Positions 42,705 through 51,900 are shown, counted from the stretch's first letter. The stretch is 64,000 nucleotides of DNA from an uncultured Clostridia bacterium (GCA_910585485.1 CAJUEZ010000002.1:1-64000); one strand, 5' to 3'. Notes: generated from the sequence alone by a model not told the origin. Translations and numbers: made by a program.

Positions 42705-44330
42705 GTGAAGAAATGCTTTAAAAATATAAGTTCATTTGTTTTTGCTGTTGTGCTTATGTTAAATTTCAGCATAAACGCTATGGCGGCGGATAAGACTGTT
42801 TTGGATAATGCCGTAAATGACGTGGCTCAATATATTTATGAAACCGTTAAAAAGCCTCAGATAGGTCAGATAGGCGGCGAATGGGCGGTAATGGGTTTAG
42901 CGCGGAGCGGAGCGGAAATTCCCGATGAATATTACAATAGTTACTATGATGCCGTTACGGGAAAGGTGGCATTGAGCGGCGGAACGCTTAATACTAATAA
43001 GTACAGTGAGTATTCAAGGGTTATAACAGCGTTGACTGCTATAGGCAAAAATTCTGTCGAAGTTGCGGGATATAATCTTTTAACACCTCTCGGTGATTAT
43101 GAAAAGACAATATATCAGGGACTAAACGGTCCTATATGGGCGCTTATAGCTCTTGACAGCGGTGATTATGAAATGCCGCTAAACAGCGGCGCAAAAACGC
43201 GCGCGACAAGAGAAATGTATATAGATTATATTTTGGATTGTCAGCTTACTGACGGAGGCTGGTCGTTGGGAGGAGACAAAACGGACGCGGATATTACCGC
43301 GATGGCTATTGTGTCACTTTCCAAATATATGGACAATGAAAAGGTAAAAGCGGCGGTTGAAAAAGCCGTGCAAAGCCTATCCGCTATACAAAATTCAAAC
43401 GGCGGATTCTCCGGTTGGGACGGTGAAAATTCCGAGAGCCTATCGCAGGTGATTATCGCTTTATGCGAGGTTGGAATATCTCCTGATGATACGCGCTTTG
43501 TAAAAAACGGGAAGACGCTTTTGGACAATCTGCTGACGTATTATGAAAAAGGCAAGGGATTTAAGCATATGCGGGAAGACGACAGCCAAAATCAAATGGC
43601 GACTGAACAATGTTTCTGCGCTCTTGCCGCGGCGAAACGCTATATGGAGGGCAAAAACAGCTTGTATCAAATGAGCGATTCCATAGATATTGAAAATATG
43701 AATGGTCAGATAATAGGTCTTAGCGGGAAATATAAAGATGTCAGAAAAATGGATATTGTTTTTCAAGGCAGAACTTTTTCAGATATAAAGGCGCACGAGA
43801 ATCAAAAAGCCATAGAAGAATTGGCATCAAGAAATATTATAAACGGAAAATCTGAAGATATTTTTGAGCCTGACAGCACTATGACAAGAGCAGAGTTTGC
43901 AACTATTATAGTCAGGAGTTTGGGACTGCCCGCGCGGGGAAGAACGGCATTTTCAGATGTAAGCGAGTCAGACTGGTTTTTTGATTATGTCTGCGCCGCG
44001 TATGAATACGGCATAGTAAGCGGAATATCCGATACGGAATTTAATCCGAACGGAACTATCACGCGCGAAGAAGCCGCCGTTATGACGGCGCGCGCCGCAA
44101 AGCTTTGCGGATTGGACACTGAAATGGAAACTTTTGCGGCACGTGATATTTTAGCGGTATTTTCGGATTATGTAAAAGCAGCCGATTGGGCTATAGAGTC
44201 TTTGGCATTTTGTTATGATAAGAAAATATTATCGGATGATGTTATGGAAATAAAACCTAAAAACCGGGTGACACGCGCGGAGATTGCGCAAATGCTGTTT
44301 AACACGCTCGGTATATCAAAGCTTTTATAA
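42705..44330 (+). CDS. Secreted alpha/alpha-barrel-like protein with SLH wall anchor
   Basis: 541 residues starting at GTG 42705, which has AAAGGAG 9 bases upstream. Signal peptide (1-27, ending AMAADK); helical repeats of the squalene-cyclase/prenyltransferase form (about 30-320; QLTDGGWSLGGDKTDADITAMAIVSLSKY, NSNGGFSGWDGENSESLSQVIIAL); then three SLH repeats (about 350-541). It lacks DUF4430. It resembles the N-terminal half of transcobalamin-type proteins, and the following gene supplies a DUF4430 domain. They may act as separate halves of one surface B12-binding unit (inference). No enzymatic residues of cyclases are evident. Confidence 0.85.
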   Translation: MKKCFKNISSFVFAVVLMLNFSINAMAADKTVLDNAVNDVAQYIYETVKKPQIGQIGGEWAVMGLARSGAEIPDEYYNSYYDAVTGKVALSGGTLNTNKYSEYSRVITALTAIGKNSVEVAGYNLLTPLGDYEKTIYQGLNGPIWALIALDSGDYEMPLNSGAKTRATREMYIDYILDCQLTDGGWSLGGDKTDADITAMAIVSLSKYMDNEKVKAAVEKAVQSLSAIQNSNGGFSGWDGENSESLSQVIIALCEVGISPDDTRFVKNGKTLLDNLLTYYEKGKGFKHMREDDSQNQMATEQCFCALAAAKRYMEGKNSLYQMSDSIDIENMNGQIIGLSGKYKDVRKMDIVFQGRTFSDIKAHENQKAIEELASRNIINGKSEDIFEPDSTMTRAEFATIIVRSLGLPARGRTAFSDVSESDWFFDYVCAAYEYGIVSGISDTEFNPNGTITREEAAVMTARAAKLCGLDTEMETFAARDILAVFSDYVKAADWAIESLAFCYDKKILSDDVMEIKPKNRVTRAEIAQMLFNTLGISKLL

Positions 44331-44390
44331 TAGACAATGTAGAAACCGGTTTCGCATGATTTGCCGTGACGCGGCGGAATGGAGATTAAT

Positions 44391-45275
44391 ATGAAAAAGC
44401 ATAAGAATAAAATTATAGCCGCCGCGGTAATCGCAGCAGTTTTAGCGATTGCTTTTTTATGGGGCGGCAACGCGCCGGGACTTAGCGGGCGGTACGCTAA
44501 GACTGCGGAATTTACTGAAAAGACCCAAAAAACACCTCGTCCAAAGTCAAAGGCTGTCAGGGAAACATCTTCTTCTGACGAGGCGGAAGAGACTTTTTCA
44601 GAAGAAGAGGGAGAAACGGAACTCTTGGAGGAAAAACCTCAACATGATGATAACACGCCTATGACGGCAGAGGAGAAAATTGAGTGGGCTGAGCAGATAG
44701 CGCAGGAGTCGTTTTCCGACGAGGAGGAAAGCGAAGAACATTCTCTTGAAAACGACACTTTTGACGGTGAGGACGAGAGAGAGGAAAGCGAAGAATCTGT
44801 CACCAGTGACAAACCGTCGCCCATTGACCCGAAAAGCACGGTCATATCAGATAAAGAAATGACTTGCACCCTGTCTGTGAGATGTGATACAATACTAAAT
44901 AATATATCGTGGCTTGACGAGGAAAAACGTTTTCTTGTGCCTTCTGACGGAGTTATATTTGCTGAACAGACCGTTACATTTTATGAGGGGGAAAGCGTGT
45001 TTAATCTGCTCATGCGTGAAATGAAAAAGAATAAAATACATATGGAGTACACGAATATTCCCGTCTATAACAGCGCGTATATTGAGGGTATAAACAACAT
45101 TTATGAATTGGATTTGGGAGAACTTTCCGGCTGGATGTATAAGGTTAACGGCTGGTATCCGAATTACGGCTGTTCGCGCTGCGGATTGCATGAGGGCGAT
45201 AAGGTAGAGGTTGTGTATACCTGTGATTTGGGTGTAGATGTGGGCGGATATTATTCCGCGAGAAACGGAAAGTAA
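44391..45275 (+). CDS. Membrane-anchored acidic protein with C-terminal DUF4430 domain
   Basis: 295 residues. One N-terminal membrane segment (about 8-26), then a long spacer (about 35-150) extremely rich in Glu, Asp and Ser, then a DUF4430 domain (about 165-285) with SGWMYKVNGWYPNYGCSRCG, GDKVEVVYTCDLG and matching aromatic positions. The spacer would reach through the wall, and the DUF4430 domain resembles the beta domain of transcobalamin. It lies directly before the ECF transporter genes, so it may hand corrinoid to the S component (inference). ATG 44391 is chosen because GGAG precedes it; an ATG 4 codons upstream lies inside that site. Confidence 0.85.
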   Translation: MKKHKNKIIAAAVIAAVLAIAFLWGGNAPGLSGRYAKTAEFTEKTQKTPRPKSKAVRETSSSDEAEETFSEEEGETELLEEKPQHDDNTPMTAEEKIEWAEQIAQESFSDEEESEEHSLENDTFDGEDEREESEESVTSDKPSPIDPKSTVISDKEMTCTLSVRCDTILNNISWLDEEKRFLVPSDGVIFAEQTVTFYEGESVFNLLMREMKKNKIHMEYTNIPVYNSAYIEGINNIYELDLGELSGWMYKVNGWYPNYGCSRCGLHEGDKVEVVYTCDLGVDVGGYYSARNGK

Positions 45276-45283
45276 GGAACAAA

Positions 45284-46171
45284 ATGAATGAATTTAAAAT
45301 GTACCATCCTTTCGTAAATTTTATATACTTTTTGTGCGTAATCGGATTTTCGATGTTTTTCATGCACCCTGTGTGCCTTGCGGTATCGCTTGTATGCGGC
45401 TTTGCTTATTCCGCGATTTTAAAGGGCGCAAAGGCAGTGAAAATAAACTTAATTTACATGCTGCCGATGCTGATTATATCGGCGCTCATAAATCCTGCTT
45501 TTAATCATGAGGGAATGACAATACTCGGATACTTGCCGAGCGGCAATCCGCTTACTCTTGAATCTGTTTTATACGGTCTTGGCGCGGCGGTGATGATTTT
45601 GAGCGTTATATGTTGGTTTTCGTGTTACAACGCTGTAATGACAAGCGATAAATTTGTTTATCTGTTTGGTAAAATTATACCATCACTTTCGCTTGTTTTG
45701 TCTATGACGCTTCGGTTTGTGCCCAAATTTATATCGCAGTTTAAGGTAGTGGCAAACGCTCAAAAATGTATTGGACGGGATATTTCAAACGGCAGTATAA
45801 TAAAAAGGGCAAGGAACGGTATTTCAATTATGTCAATTATGGTGACATGGTCGCTGGAAAACTCAATAGAAACGTCGGACAGCATGAAGTCAAGGGGATA
45901 TGGTCTTTCGGGCAGAACGGCTTTTTCAATATTTACCTTCGACAAAAGAGACAGAAATACGCTTATATGTATCGTGCTGCTTGGTATTTATGTTTTAGCG
46001 GGAAGTATGGCGGGCGGAATATATTTTCGCTATTTTCCGTCCATGGGAAGCGCCAAGATTTCAATTTTTGGAATAAGTATTTTTACGGCATATTTCGCAC
46101 TGTGCGCGCTGCCGATTATCATTGAGGTTTGGGAGGATAGAAAATGGCGGATTATAAAATCGAAAATCTGA
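45284..46171 (+). CDS. ecfT: ECF transporter transmembrane component EcfT
   Basis: 295 residues with about six membrane segments. The coupling-helix motif characteristic of EcfT/CbiQ is present (SMKSRGYGLSGRT, the ARG-type motif that contacts the ATPases), following the KFISQFKVVANAQK helix. It links ATP hydrolysis to toppling of the substrate-binding S protein. Its end overlaps the ATPase gene by 28 bases, so their translation is coupled. The B12 riboswitch and DUF4430 neighbours point to corrinoids as cargo. Confidence 0.9.
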   Translation: MNEFKMYHPFVNFIYFLCVIGFSMFFMHPVCLAVSLVCGFAYSAILKGAKAVKINLIYMLPMLIISALINPAFNHEGMTILGYLPSGNPLTLESVLYGLGAAVMILSVICWFSCYNAVMTSDKFVYLFGKIIPSLSLVLSMTLRFVPKFISQFKVVANAQKCIGRDISNGSIIKRARNGISIMSIMVTWSLENSIETSDSMKSRGYGLSGRTAFSIFTFDKRDRNTLICIVLLGIYVLAGSMAGGIYFRYFPSMGSAKISIFGISIFTAYFALCALPIIIEVWEDRKWRIIKSKI

Positions 46172-48825
46172 GTTTCACATATCCAAACAGAAAAAATAAG
46201 GCTCTTGATAATATCAGTCTTACGGTGCGAAAAGGCGAATTTATAACTTTGTGCGGCAAATCCGGGTGCGGTAAAACGACTCTTTTGCGGCTTCTCAAAT
46301 CAACTCTCGCGCCTGAAGGTGATGCGAGCGGAAATATATATTTTCGTAGCAGGCTCTTGTCTGAGGCTGAAACAAGAGAGCAGAGTGCAAAAATAGGATT
46401 CGTTATGCAGAATGTGGATAATCAGATTGTAACGGATAAAGTGTGGCATGAACTGGCGTTCGGTTTGGAGAGCCTTGGTTATTCAACGTCTGAAATACGA
46501 ACGCGCGTGTCGGAAATGGCTTCTTTTTTTGGTATTCAGACATGGTTTCATAAAAAGGTAACGGAACTTTCGGGTGGACAAAAACAGATATTAAATCTTG
46601 CGTCCGTCATGGTCATGCAGCCGTCTGTAATTATTTTGGACGAGCCGACAAGTCAGCTTGACCCGATAGCCGCATCCGAGTTTTTAAGAACGCTTGAAAG
46701 GATTAACCGCGAGATAGGAACAACGGTAATTCTGTCAGAGCATAGACTGGAGGAGGCATTTGCTGTATCAGACAGGGTAATTGTAATGGACGGCGGTAAA
46801 GTGATTGCGGACGATAATCCAAAAAGACTGGGCGCTATACTGAAAAATCACGATATGTATTGCGCGCTGCCTGTGCCCGCGCTTGTTCACGGCGAGGTGG
46901 AAAATGATTTGGAATGTCCTGTCACTGTCCGTGAGGGCAGGGAATGGCTTGAAAAATATTCCCAAACTCATTTGATAAACAGTGACTCGATACCGAAAAT
47001 AAATCGGCAAGACAAAATGGCTGACATAGTGATTGAAATAAAGGACGCATGGTTTCGGTATGAGAAGAATCTGCCTGATGTAATTAAAGGTTTAAATGTA
47101 AAGATTAATCAAGGAGAACTGTTTGCGATAGTCGGAGGAAACGGCACGGGCAAAACAACGGCTCTGTCACTGATTTGCGCTTTGAACGCTCCATACCGCG
47201 GCGATGTATTGATAAACGGTGAAAGCGTTTTAAAAGTGAGTAATTTGTATAACGGTATTTTGGGTGTTCTGCCTCAGAATCCGCGGACGCTGTTTGTAAA
47301 GAAAACGGTGAGTTTGGATCTCTTTGATATACTGTCGGGACAGAAATTATCTAAAAAGGAGCAAGAAAAACGTGTTGAAAGCGTATCAAAACTGTGTCGG
47401 ATAGAAAATTTGCTTCAAAGCCATCCGTATGACTTGTCCGGCGGCGAACAGCAGAGAGCGGCATTAGCTAAGGTGCTGTTGCTTTCGCCGAAAATTCTTT
47501 TGATGGACGAGCCAACGAAGGGTTTTGACGCGTGTTTCAAGCAGATATTCGCGGATATTTTAAGCGATTTAAAAGCGAACGGTGTCACGGTTGTCATGGT
47601 GTCGCATGACATTGAATTTTGTGCCGAATACGCTGACAGGTGCGCGATGTTTTTTGACGGGAATATAACGTCAATCGGTGAGCCGAGAGAATTTTTCGCA
47701 GGAAAAAGCTTTTATACAACGTCGGCTAACAGAATGGCAAGGGGCATTATTCCCGCGGCTGTGACGGCGGAGGATATTATAGCCGCATGCGGAGGCATCG
47801 CGCAAGTAAGAGAGAACGCGGCAGAGGCAGTTATTAAGTTTGCGGATAATAAAGAGATTGAGAAAAAGAATAGCGCTAAAATAAAAAAGCGCGCGCCTGT
47901 AATTGTTTTGGGAATTATATTCGCGCTTCTTTGCGTGCTGACCTGCGCGGCGCAGGTATCGGATTTTGATGTACTGCATTTATCGTCTGTTGTGCGCGTG
48001 GACAGCAGTATATTGCAGCTAATTACGATTATTGAAATTGCCGCGGCATTTATATGTCTTTTGCCGCAAAAAGAATCCTGCATAGAAGTAATACAGCAGC
48101 CGCGGGGACGGCGGAAGCTGCCTAAACGTACTATGGCGGCGGCAGCAATGATACTTCTTGCAATACCTCTCACCATATATATAGGAGTTTTCTATTTGCA
48201 AGACAGGAAATATTATTTCATAAGTCTTCTTGTAATACTGGAAACCATCATACCGTTTTTCATGGTGTTTGAAGGCAGAAAACCTAAGGCGAGGGAATTG
48301 GTGGTGATAAGCGTGCTTTGCGCCATAGCCATAGCCGGCAGAACGGCATTTTTCATGATTCCGCAGTTTAAGCCTATGGCGGCGGTTATTATAATAGCAG
48401 GCGTATGCTTTGGCGGTGAGGCGGGGTTTTTAGTGGGCGCTGTGACGGGATTTGTGTCAAATTTCTTTTTCGGGCAGGGCCCATGGACTCCATGGCAGAT
48501 GTTCGCGCTCGGTATTATAGGTTTTTTGGCGGGGGTATTTTTCAATAAAGGCGTTTTAAGAAAGAGAAAGGTTTCTCTTTGTGTTTTTGGTTTCTTTGCG
48601 GCAATTATTGTTTACGGATTGATTATGAATTCGGCAACGGTTATTATATGGCAGGGAAAGCCGACGGGTGAAATGTTTATATCATCGTATACTATGGGTT
48701 TCCCGTTTGATTTGGTGCACGGCGCTTCAACGGCTTTTTTCCTTTGGGTAATCGCTGAGCCGATGATTGAAAAGATAGACAGGATAAAAATCAAATATGG
48801 ATTAATCTCTGACAGAAAAAACTGA
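46144..48825 (+). CDS. Fused ECF transporter: two ATPase domains plus S component in one chain
   Basis: 893 residues. ATPase 1 (about 1-235): Walker A GKSGCGKT at 38-45, signature LSGGQKQ, Walker B VIILDEPTSQLDP. ATPase 2 (about 295-520): Walker A GGNGTGKT at 331-338, LSGGEQQRAALAKVLL, ILLMDEPTKGFD. From about 580 the chain becomes hydrophobic: two extra segments, a short basic loop, then a typical ECF S-component body of about six helices (AGRTAFFMIPQFKP, FGGEAGFLVGAVTGFVSNFFFGQGPWTPWQM). Normally these are three proteins. Corrinoid specificity is inferred from the riboswitch. GAGGATAGAAA precedes the start inside ecfT. Confidence 0.92.
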   Translation: MADYKIENLSFTYPNRKNKALDNISLTVRKGEFITLCGKSGCGKTTLLRLLKSTLAPEGDASGNIYFRSRLLSEAETREQSAKIGFVMQNVDNQIVTDKVWHELAFGLESLGYSTSEIRTRVSEMASFFGIQTWFHKKVTELSGGQKQILNLASVMVMQPSVIILDEPTSQLDPIAASEFLRTLERINREIGTTVILSEHRLEEAFAVSDRVIVMDGGKVIADDNPKRLGAILKNHDMYCALPVPALVHGEVENDLECPVTVREGREWLEKYSQTHLINSDSIPKINRQDKMADIVIEIKDAWFRYEKNLPDVIKGLNVKINQGELFAIVGGNGTGKTTALSLICALNAPYRGDVLINGESVLKVSNLYNGILGVLPQNPRTLFVKKTVSLDLFDILSGQKLSKKEQEKRVESVSKLCRIENLLQSHPYDLSGGEQQRAALAKVLLLSPKILLMDEPTKGFDACFKQIFADILSDLKANGVTVVMVSHDIEFCAEYADRCAMFFDGNITSIGEPREFFAGKSFYTTSANRMARGIIPAAVTAEDIIAACGGIAQVRENAAEAVIKFADNKEIEKKNSAKIKKRAPVIVLGIIFALLCVLTCAAQVSDFDVLHLSSVVRVDSSILQLITIIEIAAAFICLLPQKESCIEVIQQPRGRRKLPKRTMAAAAMILLAIPLTIYIGVFYLQDRKYYFISLLVILETIIPFFMVFEGRKPKARELVVISVLCAIAIAGRTAFFMIPQFKPMAAVIIIAGVCFGGEAGFLVGAVTGFVSNFFFGQGPWTPWQMFALGIIGFLAGVFFNKGVLRKRKVSLCVFGFFAAIIVYGLIMNSATVIIWQGKPTGEMFISSYTMGFPFDLVHGASTAFFLWVIAEPMIEKIDRIKIKYGLISDRKN

Positions 48826-48851
48826 TGTTTTCTGTGTCATATTAATATCAA

Positions 48852-48894
48852 AAAAATACAGGTTACTTAAATCTAAAAGTAACCTGTATTTTTG
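48852..48894. terminator. Bidirectional terminator ending the cobalamin cluster
   Basis: Perfect 17-bp stem AAAAATACAGGTTACTT / AAGTAACCTGTATTTTT, loop of 8, with T-runs on both strands, between convergent genes. Confidence 0.93.
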
Positions 48895-48980
48895 TAATTC
48901 TACTTGATTGTGTTAAACCACCGCTGTTTTTCCATGGGACGGTAATTTAATATTAAGCATTGTTATATATGTAATTCACA

Positions 48981-49382
48981 TTAGAATATCCATGATGTGA
49001 ACATTTTTCCAAATATCTTGTATATGAAGTTAATACCCACATTTGAGAAGAATGCAACCACAAGACCGAATAACAGTCCCACAGATGAAACTATCAGCGC
49101 GATAAGAAGAATCTCTTTCTTGCCGCCTGTTTTTGTAAGAATACATACAAGCGAAATCACAAGACCCAACACACCTAAAACGATAGAAGCGCTGTATGAA
49201 CAACAAGCGAAAAGCAATGACGCAGCTCCTAAAATTAATGCCACGAATCCAATACAGTCCTTCCAGCTGTCAAACCGGAAAAGGTTCGACGCTTTATGCG
49301 GAACGTTCTGATATGGAACGTTATATGGCGGCTGATTCTGATATGGTGGTTGATTTGGTTGATTTGGCTGATTATAATCCAT
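48981..49382 (-). CDS. Small membrane protein with Pro/Gln/Asn-rich N-terminus (DUF4190-like)
   Basis: 133 residues. Residues 1-30 are a repetitive Asn-Gln-Pro-Tyr-rich cytoplasmic head, followed by a short amphipathic stretch and three hydrophobic segments (about 42-115), with a small C-terminal hydrophobic tail. The arrangement is like DUF4190-type proteins, whose function is unknown. Start ATG 49382 follows GGAGGG; an upstream extension of 17 codons lacks a site. Its own promoter lies at 49424-49452. Confidence 0.75.
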   Translation of the reverse strand: MDYNQPNQPNQPPYQNQPPYNVPYQNVPHKASNLFRFDSWKDCIGFVALILGAASLLFACCSYSASIVLGVLGLVISLVCILTKTGGKKEILLIALIVSSVGLLFGLVVAFFSNVGINFIYKIFGKMFTSWIF

Positions 49383-49423
49383 TATAATGCCCTCCGTTCT
49401 TTGCATAATTTTTTTATAACATA

Positions 49424-49452
49424 ATTCTATCATATATTTTATAATTCGTCAA
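49424..49452 (-). promoter_or_regulatory. Promoter of the small membrane protein gene
   Basis: Minus strand TTGACG (49447-49452), 17-base spacer, TAGAAT (49424-49429). Confidence 0.65.
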
Positions 49453-49498
49453 CAAAAATATGGATTATTACGTTTATTTTACAAACAATTTTTTACTG

Positions 49499-49528
49499 TT
49501 GTAAAGGAACAGGGGAATGTGTTATACT
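49499..49528 (+). promoter_or_regulatory. Promoter of the second GNAT gene
   Basis: TTGTAA 49499-49504, 18-base spacer, TATACT 49523-49528. Confidence 0.6.
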
Positions 49529-49563
49529 AAACTCGAAAATAATCGGATTTAGGATATGATATT

Positions 49564-49998
49564 ATGTCGAATATAGAATTGCTGAATAAATCGCGTACGT
49601 ATGAGGTTATGGACTTATGGCTGCGGACAACGACTCATTCGAACTCGTTTGTGGAAAATAATTTTTGGGAAAAGTATTATGATGTTATAAAGGATAAATA
49701 TATTGAGGAAAAGGATGTTTACATTTACACGGAAGGTGATAAGGTCATAGCTTTCACGTGCGTAAATGATGCTAATATGATTGCGGGACTGTTTGTGGAT
49801 CCTGAATATCAGAATAAGGGTATAGGCACGGAAATGATAGAATTTCTCAAGTTGAAGTATCCGATTCTCCATATAAAGACGTACGCGCTAAACAGGAAGG
49901 CGCTGGCATTCGCGTCAAAGGCGGGATTTATTATTGACGGCGCGGAGCGTCATGAACATAATAACGAGGTTATGTACACAATGTTGTGGAGCAGATAA
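49564..49998 (+). CDS. GNAT-family N-acetyltransferase
   Basis: 144 residues. The C-terminal half has the acetyl-CoA motif AGLFVDPEYQNKGIGTEMIEFLK (Q/RxxGxG/A form, NKGIG) followed by LNRKALAFASKAGFIIDG. The N-terminal NKSRTYEVMDLWLRTTTHSNSFV matches small acetyltransferases of the YjaB/PhnO-like group. The acceptor is unknown. It is monocistronic, with its own promoter and terminator, and its neighbours give no hint of function. The ribosome site is weak (TTAGGATATG). Confidence 0.85.
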   Translation: MSNIELLNKSRTYEVMDLWLRTTTHSNSFVENNFWEKYYDVIKDKYIEEKDVYIYTEGDKVIAFTCVNDANMIAGLFVDPEYQNKGIGTEMIEFLKLKYPILHIKTYALNRKALAFASKAGFIIDGAERHEHNNEVMYTMLWSR

Positions 49999-50007
49999 TA
50001 TAAAATA

Positions 50008-50050
50008 TATGCCGTATTAACATTTTTTGGTTAACGCGGCATACTTTTTT
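50008..50050 (+). terminator. Terminator of the GNAT gene
   Basis: Stem TATGCCG / CGGCATA with an inner TTAAC / GTTAA helix, followed by CTTTTTTT. Confidence 0.8.
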
Positions 50051-50061
50051 TGTATATTATA

Positions 50062-50090
50062 TTGCAAAAAAAATGTGTTTGTGATAAAAT
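50062..50090 (+). promoter_or_regulatory. Promoter of the KDPG aldolase-KDG kinase operon
   Basis: TTGCAA 50062-50067, 17-base spacer, TAAAAT 50085-50090. Confidence 0.62.
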
Positions 50091-50127
50091 ACCAATATCA
50101 TTAAAAAAAACAAGGAGGAATTATCCA

Positions 50128-50781
50128 ATGTTAAAAGAAGATGTGTTAAAGAAGCTTACAGACTGTGGTCTTGTTGCGGTTGTAAGAGCAAACAACGCTG
50201 AAGAAGCCATTAAGATTTCCGACGCTTGTCTTGCAGGCGGATGTACAGGTATTGAACTTACATTTACAGTTCCCGGAGCGGACAAGGTTATTGCTGCTTT
50301 GGCTGACAAGTATTCAAACGGTGAAATGATGCTTGGCGCGGGTACAGTTCTTGACCCTGAAACAGCAAGAATGGCAATTTTGTCAGGCGCAAACTTTATT
50401 GTGAGTCCTGCGTTTAATCCTGAAACAGCTAAGCTTTGTAACCGTTACAGAGTTCCGTATATGCCGGGTTGCGCTACTATTACAGAGGTTATCACAGCGA
50501 TGGAAGCCGGTGCTGACATTATAAAAATATTCCCTGCTGACCTTTACGGTCCTAAGATTATAAAGGACATCAAGGGTCCTCTTCCGCAGGCTCAGATGAT
50601 GCCTACCGGTGGTGTTGATAAGGACAATGTCGCGGAATGGATTAAGGCGGGTGTTGTCGCGGTAGGAGCAGGCTCGTCACTTACAAAGGGCGCTAAGACA
50701 GGCGATTATCAGGCAATCACTGACACAGCAAAAGAATTTATCGCAAACATTAAGGCTGCAAGAGCAGAATTAAATAAATAA
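50128..50781 (+). CDS. eda: 2-dehydro-3-deoxy-phosphogluconate (KDPG/KHG) aldolase
   Basis: 217 residues. LVAVVRANNAEEA start, GIELTFTVPGAD with the catalytic Glu, GAGTVLDPE, and the Schiff-base lysine K133 in DIIKIFPADLYGP; PTGGVDKDN closes the phosphate site. It splits KDPG to pyruvate and glyceraldehyde-3-phosphate. Paired with the kinase next door it completes the lower part of hexuronate/pectin catabolism, although no uronate isomerase or dehydratase genes are in the window. AAGGAGGA precedes the ATG. Confidence 0.95.
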   Translation: MLKEDVLKKLTDCGLVAVVRANNAEEAIKISDACLAGGCTGIELTFTVPGADKVIAALADKYSNGEMMLGAGTVLDPETARMAILSGANFIVSPAFNPETAKLCNRYRVPYMPGCATITEVITAMEAGADIIKIFPADLYGPKIIKDIKGPLPQAQMMPTGGVDKDNVAEWIKAGVVAVGAGSSLTKGAKTGDYQAITDTAKEFIANIKAARAELNK

Positions 50782-50802
50782 TAATAAAGGAGAAAAAATA
50801 TA

Positions 50803-51834
50803 ATGGCTAAAATAGTAACAATGGGTGAAATCATGCTAAGATTATCAACACCCGGAAATCAGAAGTATATTCAGGCTACACAGTTTGATATTAACTATGG
50901 CGGCGGCGAGGCAAATGTTGCAGTTTCACTTGCAAACTACGGTCATGACGCTGAATTTGTTTCAAAAGTTCCCGAAAACCCGATTGGCACATGCGCAATC
51001 GCGGCGCTTCGCAAGTACGGAGTTGAAACAAAGCACATCGCTAAGGGTGGAGACAGACTTGGTATTTACTTCCTTGAAACAGGCGCTTCCATGCGTCCTT
51101 CAAACGTAACATATGACAGAGCAAACTCATCAATCGCTACAGCCACAGCGTCTGATTTCAACTTTGATGAAATTTTTGAAGGAGCTGACTGGTTCCACTT
51201 TACAGGTATTACACCGGCAGTTTCTGACGCGGCGGCAGAATTAACAGAGTTGGCTTGTAAAGCGGCTAAGGCTCATGGTGTGACAGTTTCATGCGACCTG
51301 AACTTTAGAAAGAAGTTATGGTCAAGCGAAAAGGCTCAGAAGGTTATGTCAAACCTTATGCAGTATGTTGACGTATGTATCGGCAACGAGGAAGACGCGG
51401 ACAAAGTTCTTGGTTTCAAACCTGAGAATACAGACGTAACAAGCGGCGAACTAAATCTTGCGGGTTATGAAAGCATCTTTAAGCAGATGGTTAAGAAATT
51501 CGGCTTCAAGTATGTTATTTCTTCGCTCAGAGTTTCTAAGTCAGCTTCAGATAACGGCTGGTCAGCTTGCATTTACTCATCAGAAGATGATGAATTTTAT
51601 CATTCAAAGGAATACAGAGTACATCCAATCGTTGACCGAGTAGGCGGCGGCGACAGCTTTGCAGGCGGTACAATCTGCGGATTTGTAGACGGTAAGAACT
51701 TCAAGGATGCTCTTGAATTTGGCGTTGCAGCTTCTGCTTTGAAGCACACAATTCCTGGTGACTTCAATCTTGTTACAAGAGAAGAGGTTGAAACTCTTGC
51801 CGGCGGCGATGGCAGCGGAAGAGTACAGAGATAA
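50803..51834 (+). CDS. kdgK: 2-keto-3-deoxygluconate kinase (PfkB family)
   Basis: 343 residues. MGEIMLRLSTPG start, GGGEANVAVSLANYG substrate motif, and the PfkB active-site signature DRVGGGDSFAGGTICGF with the catalytic Asp. The ATP region near FGVAASALKHTIPGDFN matches KdgK proteins of Clostridia. It phosphorylates KDG to KDPG, the substrate of the aldolase 21 bases upstream. AAAGGAG precedes the ATG. Confidence 0.92.
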   Translation: MAKIVTMGEIMLRLSTPGNQKYIQATQFDINYGGGEANVAVSLANYGHDAEFVSKVPENPIGTCAIAALRKYGVETKHIAKGGDRLGIYFLETGASMRPSNVTYDRANSSIATATASDFNFDEIFEGADWFHFTGITPAVSDAAAELTELACKAAKAHGVTVSCDLNFRKKLWSSEKAQKVMSNLMQYVDVCIGNEEDADKVLGFKPENTDVTSGELNLAGYESIFKQMVKKFGFKYVISSLRVSKSASDNGWSACIYSSEDDEFYHSKEYRVHPIVDRVGGGDSFAGGTICGFVDGKNFKDALEFGVAASALKHTIPGDFNLVTREEVETLAGGDGSGRVQR

Positions 51835-51900
51835 GCTTAAATTGAACAAAAGTAAAATAAGTAACATATGGTTTGCGGTTTTGCAATCATAAACCTTTAG

